Shown here: piece by piece, positions 28,758 to 36,561 of the stretch | Position numbering within the stretch: position 1 is the first letter of the stretch | Layout of the letters: each line of letters begins with the position of its first letter | Assembly: GCF_035916755.1 (NCBI RefSeq) | Contig: NZ_JAYWIX010000005.1 | Span: forward strand, 186,001 to 250,000 | Direction of reading: 5' to 3' | Length of the DNA stretch: 64,000 nt | Source: Rothia sp035916755 | GTDB lineage: Bacteria; Actinomycetota; Actinomycetes; Actinomycetales; Micrococcaceae | Notes under the pieces: model-generated | Told to the model about the DNA's origin: nothing | The model's database searches: none | Seen by the model: the letters and a program-made list of their open reading frames with translations, nothing else | Translations under genes and position numbers: made by a program

Positions 28758-29858
28758 TTACCAGCGGGTAATTGCTGCCAGCTTCTCTTCCTGCGTCTCG
28801 GGGGCGGGCTTTACCTCACCACCAGAACGTAGCACCAGGTTGATAGCTTGAGCTTTTTCGCTGAGCTGGCCGTTGTCGGCGGTTTCAACCCCGGGGGTCA
28901 CCAGTAAGGTGGCAATCTGCCCCTGGGTCGCTGCGTCTACAATCTCGCCCGCACCGATATAGCGCTTACCTGATCGAGCATCGTCAATCTGCTGGGCGAG
29001 ACTCTTAGCTTCAGTATCGGCGACCTCAGCGAGTACGGGCTGCAGCTTTTCTAGGAGCTGGCTTTCGCTCATCTCATCGACCCTGCCGGTAATGACGGTT
29101 TCAAGCACATTGCCCCAGCTAGTAACGGAACGGAACTCGTTGGCCAGTTCTTCAACTCCAGCGAGGACGAGCGGGTGACGGTTGGGTTCTACTACCTCCG
29201 CCTCGATGCCCTGGGCTACCTTCCGCAGGAAACGCTCACGGTAGATACGGTCGGTATCGGAATCGTTGGTGTGGGCGTGGAAGGTGGCTTCCCCTCCGCC
29301 CTTGGGGGCCTGCTGCTGGGTGCGCTGCACATCGTAGTCGTTGTAGATGTCGTCTTCGCTCTCGATCATGTTCTCGAGGTTGATGCGGCCGATACGGGTC
29401 CCGTCAGTTTCAAAAAGGCGCACCTCCTTACGAGAGAGTGCTAGCAGGTGAAGGCTGGTGTCGGTGCTCAGGAGGGGGACGAGGGCGGTGAGGTCGTACT
29501 CGTCAGCTACGGTGACGCTCTCGGGTAGTTCGAAGGGCAGGCGCTGGGCGGTGAGCTGGTTGCCATCAAGTAGAATCAGCAGACCGTCTCCCTGATGTTG
29601 CCAGTAGTCACGGTCGTCGTGGAGTTCTTGGGCGGGAGCGAGGATGGTGTCTGCGTCGTGACCGGCTGCCTCGAGCTTCTCGCGGGCAGATGAGAGAAGG
29701 TTACGGAGGCGGGTGGCGTTTCCCGTGGTGTCGCGACCGGCGCGTTCGGTGGAAAGGGTGAGGGTAACTCGAACGGCACCCTCAGTTGCGGGTTCGGTCA
29801 GAGCCTTAAGGTCGAGGGTGTCGAAGGGCTTGTTGGAAGAAAGGTGGGTGTCGGTCAC
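28758..29858 (-). CDS. baeRF family 3-like (bacterial archaeo-eukaryotic release-factor-like) protein
   Basis: 366 residues. The middle and C-terminal parts have the eRF1 domain 2/3-like pattern: LLALSRKEVRLFE, DRIYRERFLRKVAQGIEAEV, HPLVLAGVEELANEFRSV, and IDDARSGKRYIGAGEIVDAATQG-like spacing. Such proteins are proposed to act at stalled ribosomes; no GGQ loop is seen, as is usual in baeRF relatives. GTG start with AAAGGAG upstream. The gap upstream contains the short palindrome AAGGCTTTAAGCCTT at 29937-29951. Family call is moderate; the mechanism is inferred. Confidence 0.72.
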   Translation of the reverse strand: MTDTHLSSNKPFDTLDLKALTEPATEGAVRVTLTLSTERAGRDTTGNATRLRNLLSSAREKLEAAGHDADTILAPAQELHDDRDYWQHQGDGLLILLDGNQLTAQRLPFELPESVTVADEYDLTALVPLLSTDTSLHLLALSRKEVRLFETDGTRIGRINLENMIESEDDIYNDYDVQRTQQQAPKGGGEATFHAHTNDSDTDRIYRERFLRKVAQGIEAEVVEPNRHPLVLAGVEELANEFRSVTSWGNVLETVITGRVDEMSESQLLEKLQPVLAEVADTEAKSLAQQIDDARSGKRYIGAGEIVDAATQGQIATLLVTPGVETADNGQLSEKAQAINLVLRSGGEVKPAPETQEEKLAAITRW

Positions 29859-29936
29859 GGTCGGCTCCTTTGTCGATCGATGGGGCGGGTCTACCCGCTG
29901 ATAGAACTAAGCTAGCTGACCAATACCGTAATTTTC

Positions 29937-29951
29937 AAGGCTTTAAGCCTT
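29937..29951. promoter_or_regulatory. Palindrome upstream of baeRF gene
   Basis: AAGGCTT-T-AAGCCTT, perfect 7-bp arms, 78 bp upstream of the GTG start. It might be an operator. Confidence 0.3.
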
Positions 29952-30044
29952 ATTCATAGCAGAATGACAGCCTATGAACAGCAGGCTGATAAATTTCCTA
30001 TAAAGTCTGGCACACCCACCCCTGACTACCGTAGACTTAAAGAT

Positions 30045-30075
30045 TGTGGCGGCACCCAAAACAGGGTATCGCCAC
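30045..30075 (-). terminator. Possible terminator beyond pseudogene
   Basis: GTGGCG and CGCCAC pair, with an inner ACCC/GGGT pair, and a short T-run (AATCTTT) follows on the minus strand. Modest strength. Confidence 0.45.
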
Positions 30076-30121
30076 TTTATTAGCCGCCGTGACCGCTTGC
30101 GCTGCCACAGGCGTCCTTACT

Positions 30122-30598
30122 CTAATCTTCTGCCAGCAGTTCGCGAACGCGCGGCAGCACCTTGGTGCCGTAGAGGTCAATCAAGTTCATGGAGTGCTCA
30201 TGGGCCAGAGCTCCGTTGGAGAACTTAAGATTAAAGCGGTTGATGCCCAGCTGTTCGTTGGCTCGGCAGTAGAGGTCGGTGTAGGGCTTGAAGCGCTCAG
30301 TCGACCCGCCGATGATGGCCAGCTTGAGCGGGGTCTTGTACTGAGCTGCGCGGGCAACAGATTCCGGGCTGCCGCCAACGGCCAACCGGCACTTGAGGAT
30401 CCCTTCGGTCTTGGGGTAAACCTCCTGGTTCACCAGGGGCGGGCCGTTGCTGAGGGCACTGATAGTGGCAAAGCGCTGGTAGACACGGATGGGGTCGTCG
30501 GACGAGAGGACGGTGACGACCTAGCCCCATCTGGAAGGCGGTGTCATCGACGCTGGGCAGGCCGGGGCTTAGGTCGGGGCTGTATTAATGTCGGTCAT
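30122..30598 (-). pseudogene. Decayed LLM-class flavin-dependent monooxygenase
   Basis: The remaining pieces match a luciferase-like monooxygenase of about 340-350 residues. ATG at 30598 begins MTDINTAPT then stop; PGLPSVDDTAFQMGL is in another frame; then VVTVLSSDDPIRVYQRFATI after an in-frame TAG; then ALSNG is joined directly to PPLVNQEVYPK, then GGSPESVARAAQ and PLKLAIIGG, and finally EQLGI joined to NRFNLKFSNG and the family ending YGTKVLPRVRELL. So about 480 nt remain of about 1 kb, with at least three internal deletions, one frameshift and a stop. It lies between baeRF and the dnaK operon. Confidence 0.85.
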
Positions 30599-30710
30599 TG
30601 CGTTTACTTTTCGGTGCTGTGCTGATCGTTTACACGAGGTTCAACACCAGCCCACATTACTTTATTCCAAAAGTTTTTTATGGCGCTGTGGTTAGCCCCT
30701 GCCTTAAATG

Positions 30711-30765
30711 TAGCGATGGTTGCCATCAGCACGAATCTCTTTCACGCAGATGACAACCATCGTTA
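30711..30765 (-). terminator. Imperfect hairpin downstream of hspR
   Basis: TAGCGATGGTTGCCATC (30711-30727) pairs at 15 of 17 positions with GATGACAACCATCGTTA (30749-30765), with a 21-nt loop. There is little U-tail on the minus strand, so this is a weak terminator or a 3'-end stem for the dnaK operon. Confidence 0.45.
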
Positions 30766-30788
30766 CAGTCAGGGTCTAGGGGTCGGGT

Positions 30789-31214
30789 TTAGCGCGGCCG
30801 GTAGAGCACCACGGCCTGGGAGGTATGGCGGGCTGCCGGACGCTTGCCCCGGGCCAGGTGCACAGCCCCACCTGAGGTTCCGGCAGCAAAGATGCGAGAG
30901 TTCTCCTGCAGACGATTGCGCAGGGCCTCATTCTCAGCTTGCAGCTCGGTCATGCGGGCTCGCAGAGCCTCCACCTGGTTCTCAAGCTGCATAATGCGTT
31001 TAATGCCCTCGAGGGAGACGCCGGACTGGGAGAGTTCCTGAATCTCCTGCAGTTTCTGAACATCGCGCTCAGAGTAGCGGCGGGCCCGCCCCGGTGCGCG
31101 CTGGGGCTGCACCAGCCCTAACCGGTCGTACTGGCGCAGTGTCTGCGGGTGCATACCGGCCAGTTCGGCAGCTACAGAAATCACGAAGACCGGGCGGTCA
31201 GATTCGAGAGCCAT
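30789..31214 (-). CDS. hspR: HspR, MerR-type heat-shock repressor
   Basis: 141 residues. The N-terminal MerR helix-turn-helix has VFVISVAAELAGMHPQTLRQYDRLGLV followed by RRYSERDVQKLQEI (each quoted in part), and a coiled coil LENQVEALRARMTELQAEN carries the dimer contact. HspR binds HAIR sites with DnaK as co-repressor and shuts off its own operon. It is 2 bp from dnaJ. Two HAIR-type sites lie upstream of dnaK. Confidence 0.95.
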   Translation of the reverse strand: MALESDRPVFVISVAAELAGMHPQTLRQYDRLGLVQPQRAPGRARRYSERDVQKLQEIQELSQSGVSLEGIKRIMQLENQVEALRARMTELQAENEALRNRLQENSRIFAAGTSGGAVHLARGKRPAARHTSQAVVLYRPR

Positions 31215-31216
31215 TC

Positions 31217-32218
31217 TTAGTCACCAGCTTTCCTCAGCAGGTCCTCACGGGGGTTGGCCTGGGGTGCCACCGCGAAGAAGGCGTCAAGAGCTGCCTCAGC
31301 TTCGGGGCTCAGGTTGATGGGCAGCTGCACCTCAGGGATGACCAGCATATCGCCGGTGCCCTTCTTGGTCACGAAGCCGCGGCCCTTAGCACGCAGCTTA
31401 CGCCCGGCCGGTGAACCGGCAGCCAGGCGGAGTTTGACACTACCGCCGTCGAGGGTGGGGGCTTCAATGATGCCGCCCTTAACGGCTTCTTCCAGGGTGA
31501 CGGGAACGCGCACGAGCAGGTTATCGCCCTCGCGGTCAAAGACGGGGTGGGAGTCTACGCGGACGGTGACGATTAGGTCCCCTGCCCCACCGGCACCGGG
31601 GTGCCCCTTGCCTCGGGCACGGATTTTCTGGCCGTCCTTGACGCCGCGCGGCAGGCGAACCTGGGTCTGGGAGCCGCCGGGGCGGAACACCGAGACCTCA
31701 GCGCCGTCGTAGGCCTGCTGGATGGTGATGCGGGCGCTGGTGGTGGCGTCCTCACCCTTGGGAGCTGAGAAGCCACCGCCGGGGAACCCACCAGCCCCAC
31801 CAGGGAAACCGCCGGCGGAGCGTCCGGCCCCGCCAAAGCCACCGCCACCGAACATGCCACCGAGCAGGTCTTCAATGTTGATACCTGCTCCGCCGCCGCT
31901 GGTGGAATAGGTGAAGTTTCCGCCACCAGCACCACCGGGGAACCCGCCCGGGAAGCCGCCGCCAGCCCCGCCGAAGCCGGCAGCCCCGTACTTGCGGATC
32001 TGGTCGTACTCTTCCTTCTGCTTGGGGTCTGAGAGCACGTCGTAGGCCTCTGAGACCTCCTTGAACTTCTTCTCAGCAGCCTCGTCGCCGGGGTTCTGGT
32101 CGGGGTGGTACTTGCGGGCCAGCTTGCGGTAGGCCTTCTTGATGTCTGCCTCGGAGGAATCCTCGGCTACGCCTAGTACCTTATAAAAATCTTGATGGAG
32201 CCAGTTTTCGCTCGCCAT
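31217..32218 (-). CDS. dnaJ: DnaJ/CbpA-type Hsp40 co-chaperone
   Basis: 333 residues. J domain (DFYKVLGVAEDSSEADIKKAY, HPD present) at 8-75, a Gly/Phe-rich linker of about 85 residues (repeats of GGFPGG), then the C-terminal substrate-binding domain. The zinc-finger CxxCxGxG repeats are absent, so it is the type II, CbpA-like form usual in this operon position. It stimulates DnaK ATPase. ATG with GGAGAGG upstream; 96 bp after grpE, with a hairpin at 32269-32306 between. Confidence 0.94.
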   Translation of the reverse strand: MASENWLHQDFYKVLGVAEDSSEADIKKAYRKLARKYHPDQNPGDEAAEKKFKEVSEAYDVLSDPKQKEEYDQIRKYGAAGFGGAGGGFPGGFPGGAGGGNFTYSTSGGGAGINIEDLLGGMFGGGGFGGAGRSAGGFPGGAGGFPGGGFSAPKGEDATTSARITIQQAYDGAEVSVFRPGGSQTQVRLPRGVKDGQKIRARGKGHPGAGGAGDLIVTVRVDSHPVFDREGDNLLVRVPVTLEEAVKGGIIEAPTLDGGSVKLRLAAGSPAGRKLRAKGRGFVTKKGTGDMLVIPEVQLPINLSPEAEAALDAFFAVAPQANPREDLLRKAGD

Positions 32219-32268
32219 ATGCCTCTCCTTCCGAGGTAGATCTTGTGTCTTTTAGGGGGTAGAACCAG

Positions 32269-32306
32269 GCGGGCACCCAGCCTGACGTATCAGGCCGGGT
32301 GCCCGC
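32269..32306 (-). other. Strong hairpin between grpE and dnaJ
   Basis: GCGGGCACCC (32269-32278) pairs with GGGTGCCCGC (32297-32306), and CCTGA/TCAGG continue the stem around CGTA. No U-run follows on the minus strand, so it probably stabilises or processes the message rather than ending it. It would separate the dnaK-grpE part from dnaJ-hspR. Confidence 0.65.
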
Positions 32307-32314
32307 CCGCGTCC

Positions 32315-32920
32315 TTATTCTGCTACCGCTACGGCTACCTGGGCGGTGCGGACCACGCGGTCCTTCACCTTGTAGCCGTTGCGCAGGACCATGGAGACTG
32401 AGTCGGGCTCAACCTCGCTGGTGGGCTGCTGCAGTACAGCCTCGTGCACCTGGGGGTTGAAGGATTCGCCAACCTCACCGAATCGCTCAAGGCCCTGCTT
32501 GGTCAGGGTTTCTTCGAGCTTATTGGCAATCGCGGCGAAGGGGCCTTCTTCAAGGTCGCCGTGCTTGCGGGCGGCATCGATATCGTCGATGACGGGCAGC
32601 AGGGCGGCAACCAGGTCGGCGATAACGAAATCGCGTAGCTGGTCCTTTTCCTTGGCGGTGCGGTTCTTGTAGTTGGTGAACTCGGCCTGAAGGCGGCGCA
32701 GATCCTCAAGACGCTCGGCGGCAAGGGCCGCATCAGCGTTATCGGTTACCTCTGCGCTATCGCCGGCCTCGGCCGCGGCAGACTCTTCGCCTGCCGCAGC
32801 GTCAGCAGCTACACCTTCGGGCTCGGGGTGGCCTTCAGCAGCCGGGGCGGCGAAGGCGTCCTCCAGAGGGTCGGTGCCCTCGGGCTGGTTATCTACGGGC
32901 TCGTTGGTGTTCTCAGCCAT
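32315..32920 (-). CDS. grpE: GrpE nucleotide exchange factor
   Basis: 201 residues. An acidic Ala/Glu-rich N-terminus (about 70 residues) precedes the long coiled coil (LRRLQAEFTNYKNRTAKEK) and the beta-domain ending SMVLRNGYKVKDRVVRTAQV. It releases ADP from DnaK. Its start is 2 bp after the dnaK stop, so the two are coupled. Confidence 0.96.
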   Translation of the reverse strand: MAENTNEPVDNQPEGTDPLEDAFAAPAAEGHPEPEGVAADAAAGEESAAAEAGDSAEVTDNADAALAAERLEDLRRLQAEFTNYKNRTAKEKDQLRDFVIADLVAALLPVIDDIDAARKHGDLEEGPFAAIANKLEETLTKQGLERFGEVGESFNPQVHEAVLQQPTSEVEPDSVSMVLRNGYKVKDRVVRTAQVAVAVAE

Positions 32921-32922
32921 GA

Positions 32923-34770
32923 TTAGTTCTTCTTCTCGTCTTCTTCATCGATTACTTCGGCGTCAACGACATCGTCGTCTTCAGCCTTGGCGCCTTCACC
33001 GGCTGCGGCATCTGCCTGAGCCTGGGCGTAGAGAGCCTCACCCAGCTTGGTCTGAGATGTCTGCAGCTTCTCGAAAGCGGCCTTGACGGCGTCATCGTCT
33101 TCACCTTCGAGGGCAGCCTTCAGGGCGTCAACGTCGGCCTGAACCTCGGTCTTGACGTCCTCGGGCAGCTTCTCGTCGTTGTCCTTGATGAGCTTCTCGA
33201 TGGAGTAGGCGGTGTTCTCAGCAGCGTTGCGGGTCTCGGCTGCCTCGCGGCGGGCCTTGTCCTGCTCGGCGTGAGCCTCGGCGTCCTTGACCATGCGGTC
33301 AATGTCTTCCTTGGAGAGGGAGGTGCCGCCGGTGATGGTCATGGACTGCTCGGTACCGGTGCCCTTGTCCTTAGCTGAGACGTGCACGATGCCGTTGGCG
33401 TCGATGTCGAAGGTAACTTCGATCTGGGGGACGCCGCGGGGGGCGGGTGCGATGCCGGTCAGCTCGAAGGTGCCCAGGTTCTTGTTGTCGCGGGTGAACT
33501 CGCGCTCGCCCTGGAAGACCTGAATCGATACTGAGGGCTGGTTGTCCTCAGCGGTGGTGAAGGTTTCGGAACGCTTGGTGGGGATCGCGGTGTTGCGCTC
33601 GATCAGCTTGGTCATCACACCACCCTTGGTCTCAATGCCGAGTGAGAGGGGGGTGACGTCGATGAGCAGAACGTCCTTGCGCTCACCCTTCAGCACACCT
33701 GCCTGCAGGGCTGCGCCCATAGCAACGACCTCATCGGGGTTGACACCCTTATTGGGCTCGCGACCACCGGAGAGTTCCTTGACGACCTCGGTGACGGCAG
33801 GCATACGGGTTGAGCCACCGACCAGCACGATGTGGGCAATGTCTGAAACCTTGACGCCAGCTTCAGCGATTACGTCGTTGAAGGGCTTCTTGGTGCGCTC
33901 GATCAGGTCTGCGGTCATGTCCTGGAACTTGGCGCGGGTCAGCTTTTCATCCAGGTGGATGGGACCCTCAGGGGTGACAGACAGGTACTGCAGGGAGATG
34001 TTGGTGGAGGTTGCAGAAGACAGTTCCTTCTTGGCCTGTTCTGCGGCTTCACGCAGACGCTGCAGGGCAATCTTGTCCTTGGAGAGGTCGGCACCGGTCT
34101 TGGACTTGACCTGCTCCAGCAGCCAGTCGACGATACGCTGGTCCCAGTCGTCGCCACCCAGGCGGTTGTCGCCTGAGGTTGCGCGGACCTGGATGGTGGA
34201 GAAGCCGTCTTCGTCCTTGCCAACTTCGAGCAGGGAGACGTCGAAGGTGCCGCCGCCGAGGTCGAAGACCAGGATCAGTTCGTCTTCGTTACCCTTGTCG
34301 AGGCCGTAGGCCAGGGCTGCTGCGGTGGGTTCGTTGACGATACGCAGGACGTTGAGGCCCGCGATTTCGCCGGCTTCCTTGGTGGCCTGACGCTCGGCGT
34401 CGTTGAAGTAGGCGGGGACGGTGATGACGGCGTCGGTGACCTTGTCGTTCAGGTAGGCTTCAGCGTCACCCTTGAGCTTCATGAGGGTACGGGCTGAGAT
34501 TTCCTGGGCGGTGTATGCCTTGCCGTCGATGTCGGTGGTCCAGTTGGTGCCCATGTGGCGCTTGACGGAAGCGATGGTGCGGTCGACGTTGGTAACGGCC
34601 TGACGCTTTGCGACGTCGCCAACCAGAACTTCGCCATCCTTTGAGAAAGCTACGACGGAGGGGGTGGTGCGGGCGCCTTCTGCGTTGGCAATGACGGTGG
34701 GCTCGCCACCTTCGAGGACTGATACAACTGAGTTGGTAGTACCGAGGTCAATACCTACTGCACGTGACAT
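32923..34770 (-). CDS. dnaK: DnaK, Hsp70 chaperone
   Basis: 615 residues. The N-terminal ATPase domain (IDLGTTNSVV at 7-16, LVFDLGGGTFDVS, IVLVGGSTRMPAV) is followed by the linker and substrate-binding domain (VLLIDVTPLSLGIET), then a helical lid and an acidic tail (DDDVVDAEVIDEEDEKKN). First gene of dnaK-grpE-dnaJ-hspR. AAGGAG lies 8 nt upstream of the ATG. Regulated by HspR at the HAIR site 34898-34918, which abuts the probable -35. Confidence 0.98.
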   Translation of the reverse strand: MSRAVGIDLGTTNSVVSVLEGGEPTVIANAEGARTTPSVVAFSKDGEVLVGDVAKRQAVTNVDRTIASVKRHMGTNWTTDIDGKAYTAQEISARTLMKLKGDAEAYLNDKVTDAVITVPAYFNDAERQATKEAGEIAGLNVLRIVNEPTAAALAYGLDKGNEDELILVFDLGGGTFDVSLLEVGKDEDGFSTIQVRATSGDNRLGGDDWDQRIVDWLLEQVKSKTGADLSKDKIALQRLREAAEQAKKELSSATSTNISLQYLSVTPEGPIHLDEKLTRAKFQDMTADLIERTKKPFNDVIAEAGVKVSDIAHIVLVGGSTRMPAVTEVVKELSGGREPNKGVNPDEVVAMGAALQAGVLKGERKDVLLIDVTPLSLGIETKGGVMTKLIERNTAIPTKRSETFTTAEDNQPSVSIQVFQGEREFTRDNKNLGTFELTGIAPAPRGVPQIEVTFDIDANGIVHVSAKDKGTGTEQSMTITGGTSLSKEDIDRMVKDAEAHAEQDKARREAAETRNAAENTAYSIEKLIKDNDEKLPEDVKTEVQADVDALKAALEGEDDDAVKAAFEKLQTSQTKLGEALYAQAQADAAAGEGAKAEDDDVVDAEVIDEEDEKKN

Positions 34771-34825
34771 TGTTTCTCCTTGAGATGGGTTATCTGTAAA
34801 TCTTCAAGCGACTCGAGGTGAAGAA

Positions 34826-34846
34826 CTTGAGTCTTTCTGGCTCAAC
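34826..34846 (-). promoter_or_regulatory. Second, imperfect HAIR-like operator
   Basis: CTTGAGT-CTTTCTG-GCTCAAC: the left half matches the HAIR consensus CTTGAGT-N7-ACTCAAG and the right half differs at two positions. It sits 55 bp before the dnaK ATG, downstream of the core promoter. Confidence 0.6.
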
Positions 34847-34887
34847 TCGCTTGTCTTGGTATCCAGTTTGCCCCTCTTTTGGAACCT

Positions 34888-34893
34888 TGTCAA
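34888..34893 (-). promoter_or_regulatory. Probable -35 box of the dnaK promoter
   Basis: TTGACA on the minus strand lies 4 bp downstream of the perfect HAIR site, and CAAACT follows at 17-bp spacing as a possible -10. Expected for an HspR-repressed housekeeping-sigma promoter. Confidence 0.5.
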
Positions 34894-34897
34894 CAGA

Positions 34898-34918
34898 CTT
34901 GAGTTAAATAGACTCAAG
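34898..34918 (-). promoter_or_regulatory. HAIR operator (HspR site), perfect
   Basis: CTTGAGT-TAAATAG-ACTCAAG is an exact match to the HspR-associated inverted repeat and lies immediately upstream of the dnaK -35 box. It also lies 20 bp after the stop of the gene at 34937. Confidence 0.93.
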
Positions 34919-34936
34919 TTTTTTGCTTCTATGAAG

Positions 34937-35815
34937 TTAAGTCTTGTCAGCGTCAGGTGAATCGTGACGCCGTTTGTTCAGTTCCGCCTTGCGCTGCTTG
35001 GATTTTTTGCTGTTGCGCACAGCTAGCACCGCAAAAATTATCGCTAGTAGCAGAGGCACCCAGGCTTTGGAGTGCTCAAGCAGAAAGAGCACCCAGTCAG
35101 GCGGGGCGGGCAGGTCAACAGAGGGCCAGGGGACGCGCCAGCTAGGGACCGGCAGGTCAAGAGAGGGCGGGGAAGGGAGGGTGATAACCGGTAGGTCAAG
35201 AGCGGGCGGGCGAGGCAGCCGTATTCCAAAATCTGGCAGGAGGCTCCATAGCCAACTGAAGAAACGGCTAACCAGGGGAGCTCCCAACAAGATGGCGATG
35301 TACCAAACAGATCTGCTGATGCCAAAGAGTAAGGGGAAAACAACCCGTTTGGAGGGGCTTGCTTCAAGGGTCTGGGCGTAGGCTTCGGCACGGCTTCCGG
35401 CTGGCGGGTCGAGCTCAAGGTAGTCTGAACCCTTTTTATAGGCGACGACTAGCAGTTCACCGAGAAAGTTCGTGGTGAGCTTAAGCTGGCCCTTACCCGG
35501 GGTTGTCACCACAGCTGATGAATACTTGCCGCTTTTTAGGTTCTTCTCAAGGGGCAGGGAGGAGGGAATGCCGTTGTAGCGGCCCACTACCTGCCCATTG
35601 ACCTGCACCCGAATCATCTGCCCGGGGCGGGCGATATATTCAGCCAGGCGCTCCTTGAGGCTGGCTCCGACTGGCGACTCGTTAAAGGGACTTTCCTTGC
35701 CGACGTCCTTACCGTCTGCTGGCCAGTTTTCATCGATGGCTCGCATTTCGGTGTGGTTGCCCTGTTCTAGGGTGATATGACCGGCAGTGGGGTGGTCAAG
35801 TTCCCAGCGGAGCAT
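34937..35815 (-). CDS. Membrane protein with Pro-rich LDLP repeats
   Basis: 292 residues. The first 150 are soluble (a possible beta domain with MIRVQVNGQVVGRY and GELLVVAYK), then two hydrophobic segments (about 158-188 and 242-262) flank a Pro-rich linker with three related units of the LDLPV/VDLPAP type, and a basic C-terminus follows. No family recognised. The ATG overlaps the previous gene's TAA (TAATG), so both are cotranscribed. The linker DNA repeats are visible as related GGCAGGTCAA-type stretches around 35110-35190. Confidence 0.78.
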   Translation of the reverse strand: MLRWELDHPTAGHITLEQGNHTEMRAIDENWPADGKDVGKESPFNESPVGASLKERLAEYIARPGQMIRVQVNGQVVGRYNGIPSSLPLEKNLKSGKYSSAVVTTPGKGQLKLTTNFLGELLVVAYKKGSDYLELDPPAGSRAEAYAQTLEASPSKRVVFPLLFGISRSVWYIAILLGAPLVSRFFSWLWSLLPDFGIRLPRPPALDLPVITLPSPPSLDLPVPSWRVPWPSVDLPAPPDWVLFLLEHSKAWVPLLLAIIFAVLAVRNSKKSKQRKAELNKRRHDSPDADKT

Positions 35816-36246
35816 TATTTTGCCTCCTGACTGCCTTCTTCTGCCTCATCGGTTTTTGAGCCCCATTCGTCGATAAATTTCTTGCGCCAGGGGCTGGTGA
35901 TGAGAGCGTAGAGCAGCAAGAAGCCCCAGATGTACCAGCCAGCGCCTTCGGGGTAGAAGAGCCGGGTGGCTACCCACATGCTCAGGGTCATGATGAGGGC
36001 GAAGGTGAGGTTGCGCCGGAAGGTTCGGGCATCGAAGATAGCTAGGGCGGCAAGGACTAGCGGGGTAATCACTAGGACGCCCGCTACGGCCTGGGCGGGT
36101 ACAGCTACTCCCAACACCCAGGGCAGGATGATGAATAGCAGGGGTAGGGCGGCAAGAGCGAGGCGGTTGCCGCGGCTGCGTTTTGGTTGGCTTGCAGGGG
36201 GCTTTTCGCCAGTACGGTCGTCAGTGACCGGTTCTGTAGTGCTCAT
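35815..36246 (-). CDS. Small membrane protein with four helices
   Basis: 143 residues, a polar N-terminus and C-terminus with three or four hydrophobic segments (about 28-120). Coupled by TAATG to the next gene downstream. TATAGT ends 10 nt before the ATG and probably drives a leaderless or near-leaderless message, because a strong terminator (36281-36317) lies only 35 nt upstream and no Shine-Dalgarno is clear. No family recognised. Confidence 0.78.
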   Translation of the reverse strand: MSTTEPVTDDRTGEKPPASQPKRSRGNRLALAALPLLFIILPWVLGVAVPAQAVAGVLVITPLVLAALAIFDARTFRRNLTFALIMTLSMWVATRLFYPEGAGWYIWGFLLLYALITSPWRKKFIDEWGSKTDEAEEGSQEAK

Positions 36247-36256
36247 GCCTTAAGAC

Positions 36257-36262
36257 TATAAG
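36257..36262 (-). promoter_or_regulatory. -10 box for leaderless membrane-protein gene
   Basis: TATAGT on the minus strand, 10 bp before the ATG at 36246. The decamer TATAGTCTTA here is repeated exactly at 36453-36462 as the probable -10 of the small RNA. Confidence 0.55.
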
Positions 36263-36280
36263 CAGGGTTACGATGTAACG

Positions 36281-36450
36281 CAAAAGCCCCGCAGGTGTGT
36301 GCTCTGCGGGGCTTTTGTCATCTCGAAAGAACTCAAGAAACTGAGCGTTTGGCTCTATCACTGTGACTCGGCGGTGTGAGCGGTTCACTGCTGTATGAAC
36401 CAGCCCGCTAGGGGCTACACAGGCTTGATAGGCCATCAAGTGTGTGTACC
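36281..36450 (-). ncRNA. Candidate small structured RNA with own promoter and terminator
   Basis: The minus-strand segment begins after a -10 TATAGT (36457-36462) and ends in a strong terminator: AAAAGCCCCGCAG pairs with CTGCGGGGCTTTT (36282-36294 with 36304-36316). Between are several stems: CTTGAT/ATCAAG (36424-36440, extended by TACACA/TGTGTA), AGCCC/GGGCT (36402-36416) and GGTTCA/TGAACC (36382-36401), then CTCA/TGAG. About 170 nt, no protein with a ribosome site. I do not recognise it as 6S, SRP, tmRNA or a known riboswitch. It could also be a leader-attenuator of the gene at 35815. Confidence 0.55.
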
Positions 36451-36561
36451 TGTAAGACTATACACAGATTGCTGTGATATTTCTTCCTATGGGCGAACAT
36501 TCTTGTACCTTTTTGTCAGTTTTCGTGAAATGACTGAGATTGCCGGTGGGAACATGAGAGC

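Noticed and set aside
33542..34309. Plus-strand 255-codon frame inside dnaK
   Set aside because: Antisense of a strongly conserved chaperone gene; Ser-rich translation with no domain.
36221..36439. 72-codon minus frame across the small RNA candidate
   Set aside because: It crosses a strong terminator and has no ribosome site; the terminator would cut its message.
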